A stretch of 64,000 nt of DNA from Diphasiastrum complanatum. Lineage: Eukaryota > Streptophyta > Lycopodiopsida > Lycopodiales > Lycopodiaceae. This document shows positions 45,148 to 55,823 of the stretch, in pieces. Each line of letters opens with the position of its first letter. The first letter of the stretch is position 1. The notes beneath the pieces were generated by a model. It did not search any database and was not told where the DNA came from. It was given only the letters and a program-made list of their open reading frames with translations. The stretch covers positions 7,846,873 through 7,910,872 of the forward strand of contig CM055107.1 in assembly GCA_029204225.1 (NCBI GenBank), read 5' to 3'. A program made the position numbers and the translations under genes.

Positions 45148-48100
45148 TCAAAAAGACCCTTTAAGAAATGCCATGTAGGATAAAGAAAAAAATCAAAATA
45201 AAAAAATAATAATATTGTTTATTTGCTTGCCCCCAACACTCCTGAGGATCTCCAACTCCCAATGATCTAACTATAGTGTCTATTGTCACAGTTAAGAACT
45301 CTAAACTGTTCATAGTCTAACTTGTCTAAATTCAAAAATATTTTCCCTCCATTGGTTACGAAGAGGGCAATCTTCTCACTGGATCTAGAATATGGCCGCC
45401 ATCCCCAAATTCAAATTAGGAAAAAAAGTAAAATGTATAAATATGCATTCCCTCCAGTAGAATAAAAATTTGAGTGCCTTCTCCAAATATGAATGCCATC
45501 TCCACATTGGAATGAAAATTTGAGCGCCATCTCCAAATTTGAATCAGACAGAAAAGCAAAATCAATGGATTGATGGTACAGAGTATATAATATAATAAAA
45601 GATAAGTACTTTGTTTTGTTTTAAAAAATTTGTTCTTAGTACTTTGATGCGTTTAATTACTTTCTTGTTTTTTCTGATGACAACATTGTATTATCTACAT
45701 TTGGATATCCCTACTGATTTGGCACCTTTACAGAGAAGGGGAGGCAAAGGAATTCCAATCTTTGCTGAGGATCGAATAGGGAAGAGGAGGCAAAGGAATT
45801 CAAATATCTGCTAAAGATCATTCTCGTTATAGGGTAGAAGGAAAGAACAACTTGGATTTGTGGACAAATGGAACATTATATTCTCAAGATCCCAGCACTC
45901 TGACTCATCCCACATTCTCGTCAATAACTAATCTAGTTATATGGATATGCAATGGGCATACTGGATTACTAGGATACTGTGAGAGATTGAAGAATCATGG
46001 AAATTAGTTCTATATGATGAAAATTCACATTTTAGAATGTAAGTTGATACGGATATCCTCTTATTGTCAGAATAGAGATTGTCTTCTCCAAAAGACCTTA
46101 GAGGAAAACGAACAACTTAAAAGAAATAATGAATAATTACACCAATATAACAATCGATATCAAATACAAACTAAAGCAAATGCAATCAATCTTACAATCT
46201 ATTCGAATTGAAAAGTTACAATTACTGAAGGATGTGGAATTCTAAGAAGAAGGCTAGGAATAAGAAGCGAAAGCAACAAAGTTGCAAGGATATTTAAACT
46301 CTTTCAAAAAGGATGTTATCGAAATAGAAGGATTCATGCATTCAAGTAAGCATGTTCTGATTTTTGTAACTTTATCAATGACATATGGATTTATTTCAGC
46401 TACGGTGATATTTTGCCAACTATCTGTTTTTTTGCAGATCTGCATTAGTAGCTCCTCGGAATATTAAGGACAATGCTTCACTTGGAATATCGTTGGGCTC
46501 AATATTGACAGGCAAATCCACTGAGTGTATCATTATGAACAATAGGAGTTCCAATGTAAAATGCAAATTAACAGAGTCTTTGATGGTGGACAATCAAAAA
46601 AATTTAGATAAGACTATAGTTCAAGGTGCTTCTGATTTTGTAGGTATTAGCAGGGAAGCATATGCAACAATATTTAAACTTATTAGAGAAGCTTTTAAGT
46701 AAGTTCAAATTAGAAAAGTACTAATCCCAAGGTCATATCACTTGAAGAAAGAGAAGGATACATTAAACATAGGTATGCATAAGATTATCGGTAACCCATT
46801 TCATATTGAGGAGGTGTATGAAACTGATGGAAGTTCAATATCTTGTAGTTCATCAAACAACTTATTTGTTGATATAAATTACTTGCTAAGATACATCGTC
46901 ACATTCTATGATATAACCTTTGAAAAGGTGAATGGCAAAATAATCATGGTACTTAAGCTAAATGAGTTAGAAATTGTAAAAGGGTAGAAGATGGAGAGTG
47001 TTAGTATAGCTCTCATGAATGGTGCACTATCACAAACAGTGGAACAAGGAGATTTCAGATTTAGTGTCCAGTCCGAGAATGATATATGGTGGTTGGCAGC
47101 GTTTCAAATAATTTTTCTCTTTATTACATTATTTTCAATGGATAATATAAATTCATATTAAGCTAAGTTTGAATTATTGTTTGGATAGGTATTGAAGGAG
47201 GATCATGATATATTATCATGGATATTCTCTAGGACATCTTACCCTAGGATCATCAAGGACCATATGGATGGAGGATTTCTCAATGTTCCACAAGTTGGAG
47301 ACTTCAATGTTGAATGGCACTTAGCAAGTTATTTGAAAACATTGAAATGCATGTATAATGTCTCTCACGATGCTACATCCAAACACCCTTGTTTATACTA
47401 CATGAAAATGGCAAAAGATGTTACTAGGAGTACATGAATTACTAGAGAATATGCAGATCCAAACTGGAAGCATGTGCTGCCCATTCCCTTGAAAATTGTG
47501 CATGTTTGCACTCTTCATGTAGAAGTTAGATTAATAGAAAAGCTCATTTATCTTCATATAGTTTTTGCTTGAAATACTAAGCCAACATCATCCTCGAAGG
47601 AAGCTATCTCGAGATTAGAAGATGTTTTATCGAAAGCAAGACTTCATAAGGGACGTGTCAAAATACAGAAAGATGAAAAGCTTTCAGAAAAGACAAGAAA
47701 TATGCTTACTAAACCAAGCATAGGAGGAGCAAAAGCACGTCAATTCCTATCAAAACATACTGGTAAGGCTTCAAAATTTAACACTCAGTCTGGATGGATA
47801 TCATTGCTGCCACTCAAGGTTTCGAGAAGAGCGGCAAAACTAGATTACTAAAAGTTGATGTATGGAGAAAGCTTGATAGTATGATTGAAATTTTAAGAAA
47901 AGATAAATTTTCTGATATTGACAAGAAAGCTGTACAAAATACTTGTGTCGAGTTTGTTGGTACAGTATCAAAAGCATGGGGAGAAGATCACATCACTCAT
48001 TACATGGTTAGTATAAATGCTTCGAGATGATTTTAATACTCCTTATATATTTTGATCCAAGCATAAGACTGACATTATGATTTTGACATGTGCAACACAT

Positions 48101-48210
48101 AATAAGAGATCATACAACATTTTTTGCAAACACATGGAAGCCTGAGTGTCTAGTCATCACAAGGGATGGAGAAGTCACATTGGCAAGCACGGGCAGCATT
48201 TCATCAACAT
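45148..48210 (+). pseudogene. Unidentified decayed multi-exon gene, probably carried by a mobile element
   Basis: The first ~1.6 kb is duplicated in inverted orientation at 38240-39806. Successive plus-strand coding blocks look like exons. 46438-46698, after a good tttttttgcag acceptor, encodes GISLGSILTGKSTECIIMNN and ends at a gtaagt donor. 46742-46984 includes ITFEKVNGKIIMVLKLNELE. 47192-47437 includes VPQVGDFNVEWHLASYLKTL and DATSKHPCLYYMKMAKDVTR. 47460-48003 includes WKHVLPIPLKIVHVCTLHVE, FLSKHTGKASKFNTQS and VDVWRKLDSMIEILRKDKF. 48086-48208 includes IIRDHTTFFANTWKPECLVI. Stops interrupt the blocks, and one acceptor seems mutated (caa for cag). I do not recognise the family. The DLK...HPC..C and H..ILRDH patterns faintly recall transposon-borne proteins, which is a guess. 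Confidence 0.5.
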
Positions 48211-48552
48211 GGAGGAACCAATGAAAAATGAAACTACATTTATCAATTATTTCAATGGTTCTACCGTAGAGTTCAGATTTGACAAATAACAAAATCCATA
48301 GAATATATCAAGTTTAGAAAAGCATGCAAGTTCACGCATGAAGAGAAAAATTAGAATATTGCTGAATAACAGATTACATTCTTCTTGAAACTGTGCCTTT
48401 TCTACAAATGATTTTAATATAACAAAGACATTCAGTAATCATTGTCATCAAATTATGACAAGTTCAGAAAAGCAAGAGAGAAGAGCATCATAATCAAATG
48501 ATATGTACTCAATGTAAATGTATTAATTGTATCATAACATAAAACAAAGTGT

Positions 48553-49345
48553 TCACTCTTCATCATCAATTTTTGTATCTCCTTCTATGCCGATGAAAGA
48601 ATCCCGAACCACTTCAGTATCAAGGGTGTCAATAAGGAAGTGACTAATATCTTTAAAGGATGATGGAACTGAGGATGAGGCCATTTGAGGATCAGAAGCG
48701 ATAGCTTTTTCATCATCCGAGATCTAAACTAGCAGGAAAAGTATAAAACCAGTCTAGTATTTAAGAAAACGACATTTTCTTTTACAGATAGGACACATCA
48801 TAGTGTATCTAAATTGTTCAAACAATCTAGTAAACATTCTGTCTAGTCTTTGCTTGAACATCGGGAAGAAATGAACAAGACCAGTAAAATGCATGAATGA
48901 GAGAGGACCTATGGAGATAACATGTATACTAGCTATATCCCTGAATCTAACATAGTATTTGTAAATACTGCAGAACTAGGTTGCACAGTCTTGCAAACAT
49001 GTAGATATGGGCGAAATAGTGTGTGAAAGTAGTCTAAGTTTTTAGTCATTCCAAGATCAGTAAGAAATACACTTAGGGTGCTCTCACGGCTAGATCCCGA
49101 GGACAACACCATGGCTCTCAGGTAGATATCGCTTCTGTGCGTGGGGTAAGCAAACAGGAAAAAAGAGATTGTAAGAACGCACACAGGAGTGATATGTACG
49201 AAAACTGTAGTTGGGATATCGCATTAGTGTGTAGACAAAAGACTAGCAACAATAGATACTATAAATAGTGCGCAGAAAAGCAATTTGCCATGAAAATTGA
49301 GAAAAAAAAGTAAAAAATTAATCGGGTTGCATGTCTTTTATAGGC
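48553..49345 (-). other. Possible small gene on the minus strand
   Basis: The minus strand has a clear TATA box (CCTATAAAAG, 49345-49336). An 83-codon frame follows at 49184-48933 (internal start MVLSSGSSRESTLSVFLTDL). A 47-codon frame contains CPICKRKCRFLKY (ending near 48758). There is also an exon-like acidic stretch after a ctagtttag acceptor: ISDDEKAIASDPQMASSSVP, ending IDDEE and a TGA at 48553-48555. I recognise no family and could not join the pieces in one convincing model. It lies head to head with the histone-like gene at 54397, with the CACGTG array and a copia between them. Confidence 0.3.
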
Positions 49346-49383
49346 AATTTTCACACGTGTGGGTCAATGGTCAACCAAACACA

Positions 49384-49538
49384 TGTTGCCTCCTAATGGT
49401 TCGTACAACTACACACGTGTGATCTGACTACTGGACACGTGTCACGAGTTCATCAAAAAATGTGACACGTGTCGCCTCCCTAATGGTCCATACGACTACA
49501 CACGTGTGATATGACTACAGGGCATGTGTCACGAGGTC
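49384..49538. promoter_or_regulatory. CACGTG-rich tandem units (first two of three)
   Basis: Units of about 85 bp of the form tgt-gcctccctaatggtccata, then acacacgtgtga..tgac, then ggacacgtgtcacgag start near 49384 and 49468. A third, more diverged unit starts near 53920, on the other side of the copia insertion. Each unit contains two CACGTG-type palindromes (G-box core). An additional CACACGTGTG is near 49352. Confidence 0.8.
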
Positions 49539-49543
49539 ATTGG

Positions 49544-50152
49544 TGTCAGAAATCGAGAGGTTAGTGAGCAGAATCTTGAGCAGGTTCGTATAGGATCGGA
49601 AACGCCACAAACAACAATAGAGTATTCAAATTGAATGATTTAGACAAATGCACAATGAAATGATACTGTAGTAGGACTAAAAATTTGCACTCTGATTAAT
49701 ATCAAACAGTGAGTACATGCTTGAAGTGATAACTTTAGCTTACAGTCATTGAGAGTGATAACTTTGGTTGTAGAAACTCGAATAATCAGAAGAAGTAATC
49801 TGATGAGATTCTAGGATTGATATCCTACAAAATATCTACAACTACCTTTTGTTGCAGTTATTACAATTGCCTCATTATAGTTAATGCATGTACAAAGTGG
49901 ACAGACTATCAACGCGAAGTCGTTGGGTCGGCGACAGTATCAAAATTTACAAGTATCAAAAAATGTACAAAGATTTGAAAATACTGACTCGAAAAATATA
50001 GAATTTTTCGAGTCGATCCGATATAAAAAATTCCTAGAAAAGATTTGATTCTGAATTTTTCAATCCTCTGTTCATAATTCGAGCTTTCTGTTTTTGGTTT
50101 TTCATGATGCTCATTATTGAATGGATTTGAGACTGAGCATCGAAATCCAACA
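49544..50152 (-). repeat. 3' LTR of the ATTGG copia
   Basis: 609 bp from TGTCAGAAATCG to AATCCAACA. The purine tract on the minus strand (AAATTAAGGAAGAG, 50153-50166) is adjacent. Confidence 0.92.
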
Positions 50153-50166
50153 CTCTTCCTTAATTT

Positions 50167-50366
50167 GGATCTTGAAAACTTTTGATTTTTAGATTCAACA
50201 TGTCGTTGAATCTGAGGTGGTGCTCCTTTGATAGAGCCTTTGTGAAGTAATCTCCTGCCATTGATTCTGTCCTACAGTAGACTAAGGATATATCTTTGCT
50301 TTGTACTTTCTCTCTCAAATAGTGATATCTGATTTTGATATGCTTGCTTCGAGAATGAAATCTTGG

Positions 50367-50464
<98 letters not shown>

Positions 50465-51620
50465 ATGGTGCTTAAGTTGTCACAAAAGATGGTTGTTGGA
50501 TGTGATTGTGCAAGGTTGATTTCTGCTAGTAGGTGCCTCAACCAAATTGTTTCCTTTGTAACATTTGTGTCAGCAATGTACTCTAATTCAGTTGATGATA
50601 ATGCTACTGAGGTCTGCTTTCGGCTGTTCTAGGAGATCGGTTCTTGATTGTATAGGAATACCAATTCATAAGTAGACCTTCTAGAATCGATATCTCTTGC
50701 CCAATCTGCATCTGTGTATCCTTCAAGTACGTTGGTAGGTTGGTTGTCTCCATAACGTATGCTAAGATGTTTGGTTGCCTGAATGTACTTCATGACCTTT
50801 GTGAGCACTTTCCAATGAGTTAGACCTGGATTCGATAGAAACTGGCTGAGTGAACTGATTGAATATGCAATGTCACGGGTCGAGTGCAGATCATTGCATA
50901 CATTAGTGAGCCGATGATGGAGTGAAATAGATATTGTTTCATCTCCTCCTAATCTGCCTCAATTTGAGGATATTGTTCCTTTGACAACTTCAATCCAAAG
51001 TCAAGTGAAAAGAGACTTGGTTTGTAGTTGGCCATTCCATACTTTTTCAGCACATTTGTGAGATATCGCTGTTGGTTGATGAAAATCGGACGACTAGATC
51101 AAATTCAGAAAATTTTGATTCCGAGACAGTAGTGGGCTTTTGGACCCATATCAGTCATTTTGTACTCCTTGGCCAGCATGCATTTCGTTTCCTTCATCAG
51201 ATCCAGATCGTTACTAAATAATAGTGTATCATCTACATAGAGAGTGACGATGATGAAGAAATTTGATACAGAGTTGAAGTAGACATTCGAGTGTGCTGAG
51301 TTTGGAATGAAACCATTCTAATAAGGAATGCATTTATTTTTTGGAACTAGGCCCTAAGTGACTATTTCAGTCCATAGAGTGCCTTGTAAATTTTGCACAC
51401 AAGGTGTTGTTTTCCTCTCAACTCATATTCTTCTGGTTGTGACATAAATATTTCTTCTTCAATGGTCCCATTGAGCAAAGCGATCTGGACATCCATTTGA
51501 TGGACTTCGAGATCTACTGCAGCTGCAAAGGAGAGTAGCAAATAGAACAAAGCATGCTTGAGTATTGGGTTGAAGGTTTCAGAATAATCCAGATCTAGAA
51601 TCTGGGAATAGCCTTTGGCT
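50167..51620 (-). pseudogene. Copia RT and RNase H of the ATTGG element
   Basis: The minus-strand frame 51625-51362 reads AAKGYSQILDLDYSETFNPI, VHQMDVQIALLNGTIEEEIF and ends KIYKALYGLK, the first half of copia RT. Stops then multiply. RNase H reappears at 50570-50450 (ETIWLRHLLAEINLAQSHPT, then FCDNLSTIALS). There it is invaded by the AG/CT microsatellite. It ends with a tail of the type ESMAGDYFTKAL near 50240. Confidence 0.85.
50370..50462. repeat. (AG)n microsatellite inside the copia RNase H
   Basis: About 46 AG units lie exactly where the minus-strand protein reads IALS in the conserved DNLSTIALS motif. The array encodes a Ser-Leu run, after which the RNase H similarity resumes (QSKISFSKQAYQNQISLFE). 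Confidence 0.92.
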
Positions 51621-52220
51621 GCCAAAGCATATTAGATGATTCAGAAGTTGAGGTATGACGAGCTTGACTGTTGGAAGAATAACAATGGCTGAGTTTGTAG
51701 AGATCTCTACTTCTTCTCCCAAAAGCTAGAATTTTCCAAGTTTTGTTAAGGATAGTGCAACCGATTGTATCGAATTTAACCCTTCGATCTGAATCAATGA
51801 TTCTGCTAACTGAGAGTAGATTCTTGGTCAGATTTGAGATGTGGAGAACATTGGGAAAGAAATGAGTAGGAATTTTACCCTTAAAACACATATTTGATAC
51901 AAGATTCAAATTTCTTAGTTCTTTCAACATGCCAATCAAATCTCAAAAAAGCTCTGCCCTGCGGCCTTATGATCTTTCCAGATTCAATTAAGAATTTGAG
52001 AGTGGCAAAAAGTAGTTATTAGTTTCTTGTTGACAATAACCTTGACTTCACCTTTCTGAAATTTGACTCTGACTATTTCTTTACCTTGAATTGAATGTGA
52101 TGAGTTGTCTCCAAGTTGCACAACTCGAGTGGGTGAAAGATTTATAATCTTTGAACCAGACTTGATGGTGAGTCATGTGTTGAGTTGCTCCAGAATCGAG
52201 ATACCAGGAATCGATATCCT
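51600..52220 (-). pseudogene. Copia protease and gag-pre-integrase relic
   Basis: From about 52225 the minus strand reads a weak protease site (DSWYLDSGATQHMTHH). Near 51900 it reads GKIPTHFFPNVLHISNLTKN and LLSVSRIIDSDRRVKFDTIG. This passes directly into the RT at about 51615, so integrase was deleted. Confidence 0.75.
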
Positions 52221-53160
52221 ATTGTTTTCCGACCTTGGTCATAAAGGCTGCTTCATCTTCCTCATGTTGTTGTATCAAAAAACTAGTTGAGGCTGAATTT
52301 GCTTGTTGTTGGAAGTGCTTCTTCTTCTCATTCTTGAATTTTAAAGTTCTGTAGTCCTTGATCTCAAGTCCAATTCTCTTGCAATATCTGCAGAAAAGCT
52401 TCTGCTTTGGTTGGAAAGATGAAGAGTTCGAATTCGATCCTGAGTCTAAATTCAACCCAGAGCTAAAATTTGAGACTTAGTCAAAATTTGATCATGACTG
52501 CATATTGCTCTCTTTTTTTTGGATCTAAACTTCTGATTTTTGGAATACAGAGCATGAGGATCCGACTGTGTACCTAAGGAGGTTGCAGATCTTCTGGCCT
52601 CCTCTTGTTGAAGTAATAAAATCACTCTTGAAAGGGTGATCTTCTCTTGGATCAAAATTTCTAGGACCCAGTTCTCATAGGCCTCATGAAGACTCGATAA
52701 TAGAGTTATAACAACATCAGTATCTTCAATGACTGAGCCAGTTGCAGTCATTTGCTCCATAAAATTTTGGAAAGTGTTGATGTGGATCGAAACATTTGTT
52801 GCTTCAGACATTCTCAAGGTGAAGAATTTTTTCCTCAAATGCAGTTTGGAGGAGATGTCCTTGATATCATAGAGTGTTGCTAGGATGTCCCATGCATGCT
52901 TAGTAGTCTTAACAACTCGTATGTGACTGATTTGATTGTCTTTGATGTTGAGGTGATCATGACAAAAGCCTTGTCATCTTTCAGTCTCCATTTGGTGATA
53001 GTGGCTACATGACCTCCAAGTTTAACTTATGTGCCATCAACAATGTCCCACAGTTCCTTGGCTAGTAGTATGACCTTCATTTTGAATTTTCAAAGATGGT
53101 AGTTTCTTCTATCGAGTCTATCAATTAGAGAAGAATTAAAAGACGAATCCATTCTGGTTG
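52219..53160 (-). pseudogene. Copia Gag of the ATTGG element
   Basis: The minus strand starts near 53152 with DSSFNSSLIDRLDRRNYHL and continues with stops and a shift to MRKKFFTLRMSEATNVSIHI. Then come the helix VVITLLSSLHEAYENWVLEI (52838-52452) and a degenerate zinc knuckle CRYCKRIGLEIKDYRTLK. The His and third Cys of the knuckle are lost. Confidence 0.82.
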
Positions 53161-53277
53161 AGCAAGATCATCGGTAGAAACAATTCGAGATACTGTTGGC
53201 TATGCGCTTGCTAGGACGCGTCTTGATATAAACAAGACTTGATAATCCGCAGTAAAATACAAATTACTGCACTGTCC

Positions 53278-53289
53278 GCTCTGATACCA
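53278..53289 (-). other. Primer binding site (initiator Met tRNA)
   Basis: TGGTATCAGAGC on the minus strand, touching the 5' LTR. Confidence 0.92.
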
Positions 53290-53899
53290 TGTCGAAAATC
53301 AAGAGGTTAGTCAGCGGAAGCTCGAATAGGTTCATGTAGGATCGGAAACACCACAATAAATAGTAGAATATTCAAATTGAATGATTCGGACAAATGCACA
53401 ATGAAGCTATATAGTAGTAGGACCAAAAATTTGCACTCTGATTAATATCAAATAGTGAGTACAATGCTTGAAGCGATAACTGCAGCTTACAATCACTGAG
53501 AGTGATAACTCTGGCTGCAAAAACTCAAATAATCAAAAGAAGTTTCTAATGAAGATTCTAGGATTGACATCCTACAAAATATCTACAACTACCTTTTGTT
53601 GCAGGTATTACAACCGCCTCATTATAGTAAATGCTTGTACAAAGTGGGCGGATTGTCAATGCAAAGTCGTTGGGTCGGATTTTAGATCATCGACAATATC
53701 AAAATTTACAAGTATCAAAAAATGCACAAAGACTCAAAAAATACTGACTCAAAAAATATAAACTTTTTGAATCGATCTGATATAGAAGAATTCTCAAAAA
53801 AATTTGATCCTAAATTTTTCGATCCTCTACTCAATGAGCCCTAGTTTTTCAAGATGCCCATTAAGAAATGGATTTGAGACTGAGCATCAAATTCCAACA
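53290..53899 (-). repeat. 5' LTR of the ATTGG copia
   Basis: 610 bp from TGTCGAAAATCA to ATTCCAACA. Clearly diverged from the partner at 49544-50152. Confidence 0.92.
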
Positions 53900-53904
53900 A
53901 TTGG

Positions 53905-54396
53905 TAGGAAACATGCCATGTGACATCTCCCTATTGCACCATACGATAGCACATGTGTGACCTGACATCCGAACACATGTCACGCAATCATTGCATGGAT
54001 AAGGCGACACATGGCAGAATCTCATAAACTGATAGTTTGCACGTGCGACAAGACGTGTGTTCGCACGTGCGAACCGTTTGATAAAAGTCCTCGACCCCGA
54101 GACACTTTTCTTCAATTTTTTTTTGCTCCATCTTTCCGCATATTGCTCTTGTGCGACGGTAGGTTATGTGCACTTCTATCTATTATAATTCATATGCACA
54201 AATTTGATATACTGTACCTCCGCATATCGCTATGGTAGGACCCTCTTCTATTTGTGTTTTACTTGTTATACTCGTTGCGCATAGAAGCGATATAACTTAC
54301 TGTCCATACATATTGCTTCTCTACAACCATCATTACACCCTTTTTCATCATATTTCATTTCTCATGCACAAGTCCAATAGCCCTCTGACTACCAAT
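53905..54396 (+). promoter_or_regulatory. Upstream region of the histone-like gene with the third CACGTG-type unit
   Basis: The third tandem unit (cacatgtgtgacctgac, near 53950-53967) is followed by cacatgtcacgcaatc, gcacgtgcgac (54039) and gcacgtgcgaacc (54063). A weak TATA candidate, tattataattc, lies near 54180. The stretch agaagcgatat near 54282 is similar to cagaagcgatatc on the minus strand near 49130, which hints at an old inverted duplication of this region. Confidence 0.4.
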
Positions 54397-55458
54397 ATGG
54401 ATAGGAGAAAGCAGACAAAGAGAGATTTTTTCTCTACTGATACTTCCTCAGAGCCTATTGTTGCCATTAATCCACCCAGACAAACTAGAAGGCGCAACTG
54501 TAGTAAGTGGCTATATGATATTCGCAAATACCAGAAATCCACCAAACTCCTAATTTCCAAAGCACCATTTTACCATGTTATCCGCCAGATTACCAAGGAA
54601 GATCTCGGTAGTATAGTTAGGTTTACACCCGGGGCACTTCAGTGCCTTCAAAAGGCTGCTAAGGATTATCATAGCCTCTTTTCTGAGGACTCATTTTTGC
54701 TCGTCATACATGCCAAGCGAGTTATGATAATGCCTAAAGATTTTCAGCTACTATACAAGATGAGGGATAGATACTCAAAATTACATATGGGTGAGCCAGC
54801 TGCTCCCAGACCCGCCGATCCATTAGATAGGACATACCTCCCTACCAAGAGGCCCATGAAGCAGCCAACCCCCAAGAGAACCCCGAAGAAAGTAAGGAGG
54901 GTCGTTAATCCAGAGTCTCCTTTTGTAGATAATATAGATACTGCTACATTTGATTTGGTTGTAAACATAGCTACAACCATTTTGGATAATTCAGTTATTT
55001 TTGTAGATTCTTCTCATCCACCTCCTCCTCTTCCTTCTCATCCACCTCCTCCTCATGCAATTTTTTATACATATATAGATTTTGATGATTATCTTAAATT
55101 TGAGAGTGACATGTATGATGTTGTAGATAGAATTGGAGTTCCATTTTGTTTTAGATTAGAGGAACTTGATTTCAGTATAAATTATAGGATTATTGATTGT
55201 TTGGATCTAGAAAATAAATGGGCTTTTATCAGTGATGCTGTGATAGAGTCTGGGGACACACTCTTGCAATTTGACATTGCAAGAGATTCATCGAGTGAAA
55301 TTTTGGTGCTCAACAATTCTTTCCTTCAGGCAATTAAGGAGAAGAATGACAATTTGTCACAATGTCTATTTAGTGGATATACACCAGTTACAAAATATCT
55401 GTTTAGTGGATGCACAGCAGTTACAAAATATCTGCTGGTGTCTTATCACTGCAAGTAA
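54397..55458 (+). CDS. Divergent histone H3 / CENH3-like protein with long C-terminal extension
   Basis: The open frame runs from 54232, but I choose ATG 54397 because the protein then starts MDRRKQTKRD, aligning with the H3 start MARTKQTARK. The tail is about ten residues shorter than in H3, and the K9 position is Asp. The histone fold spans residues ~38-126: DIRKYQKSTKLLISKAPF, RFTPGALQCLQKAAKDYHSL, FSEDS, and IHAKRVMIMPKDFQLLYKM. IRKYQKST, IHAKRV and MPKD are H3 hallmarks. APF, a loop 1 one residue longer than in H3, and TP.AL..LQ.AA.DY are closer to plant CENH3. After the fold come a basic stretch (KRPMKQPTPKRTPKKVRR, ~150-168), a Pro-rich SHPPPPLPSHPPPPH, and ~120 unrecognised acidic/hydrophobic residues with a tandem LFSGYTPVTKY / LFSGCTAVTKY (55366-55431). 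No stop breaks the 353 codons. A strong donor (CAAGTAAGT, GT at 55455) overlaps the stop, so the reading may continue into 55562-55913. It would bind DNA in nucleosomes if functional. Function and expression are unknown. Confidence 0.8.
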   Translation: MDRRKQTKRDFFSTDTSSEPIVAINPPRQTRRRNCSKWLYDIRKYQKSTKLLISKAPFYHVIRQITKEDLGSIVRFTPGALQCLQKAAKDYHSLFSEDSFLLVIHAKRVMIMPKDFQLLYKMRDRYSKLHMGEPAAPRPADPLDRTYLPTKRPMKQPTPKRTPKKVRRVVNPESPFVDNIDTATFDLVVNIATTILDNSVIFVDSSHPPPPLPSHPPPPHAIFYTYIDFDDYLKFESDMYDVVDRIGVPFCFRLEELDFSINYRIIDCLDLENKWAFISDAVIESGDTLLQFDIARDSSSEILVLNNSFLQAIKEKNDNLSQCLFSGYTPVTKYLFSGCTAVTKYLLVSYHCK

Positions 55459-55561
55459 GTCAATTTAAATGTTTTTTGTTATTTATAGCTTTATTATTGG
55501 CATTATCATTTGAGGTATTTCTCAGAATTGTAGCTAATGGACTCTCTATTTTATTTTGCAG
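55455..55561 (+). other. Putative intron 1 of the histone-like gene
   Basis: 107 nt with donor GTAAGT and acceptor TTTTATTTTGCAG. With this acceptor, exon 2 gives three residues and then a TAG. A second AG 12 nt downstream (55572-55573) skips that stop and keeps the frame. Confidence 0.5.
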
Positions 55562-55717
55562 TGAGCACTAGAGTTTAAACTTGATCTCTATCAGGAGATC
55601 TATAGAGAATGTTATTAAACTTTTTTGTGTAAATATTGACTCGGTCCTACCGATTGTATGTAAATATATTCCATCAGAGACTCCCATGCAATTGAATGAG
55701 AGATCATTAGTCTGGAG
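55562..55717 (+). other. Putative exon 2 of the histone-like gene
   Basis: In the frame joined from exon 1, one TAG (55569-55571) is followed by 48 open codons (SLNLISIRRSIENVIKLFCV, then CKYIPSETPMQLNERSLVW). It ends at donor AG|GTAAAT (55718). The length is a multiple of three and the phase is 2. No domain was recognised. Confidence 0.4.
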
Positions 55718-55823
55718 GTAAATTATGTCCTTCTCATCAACATTTTGAAATCAACAATCTATTGTGTTCTTATCATTGTGTGGTTTTCCATTATTGATGT
55801 CTTGTGTGCTGAAATTTTTGTAG

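Larger units (their letters stand above)
49544..53899 (-). mobile_element. Copia element, 4356 bp, TSD ATTGG, pol internally deleted
   Basis: Two LTRs (49544-50152 and 53290-53899) are flanked by the direct repeat ATTGG (49539-49543 and 53900-53904). The primer site TGGTATCAGAGC touches the 5' LTR. The LTRs differ at many positions, so this is older than the element at 10529-16019. Gag, knuckle and RT/RNase H are recognisable but broken, and integrase is missing. It is inserted in the CACGTG-rich tandem array upstream of the histone-like gene. Confidence 0.93.

Noticed and set aside
54232-54396. Upstream start (MVGPSSICVLLVIL...) for the histone-like protein
   Set aside because: The 55 extra residues are hydrophobic and unlike a histone tail, while the internal Met at 54397 aligns with the H3 start. 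I treat the upstream part as 5' leader.
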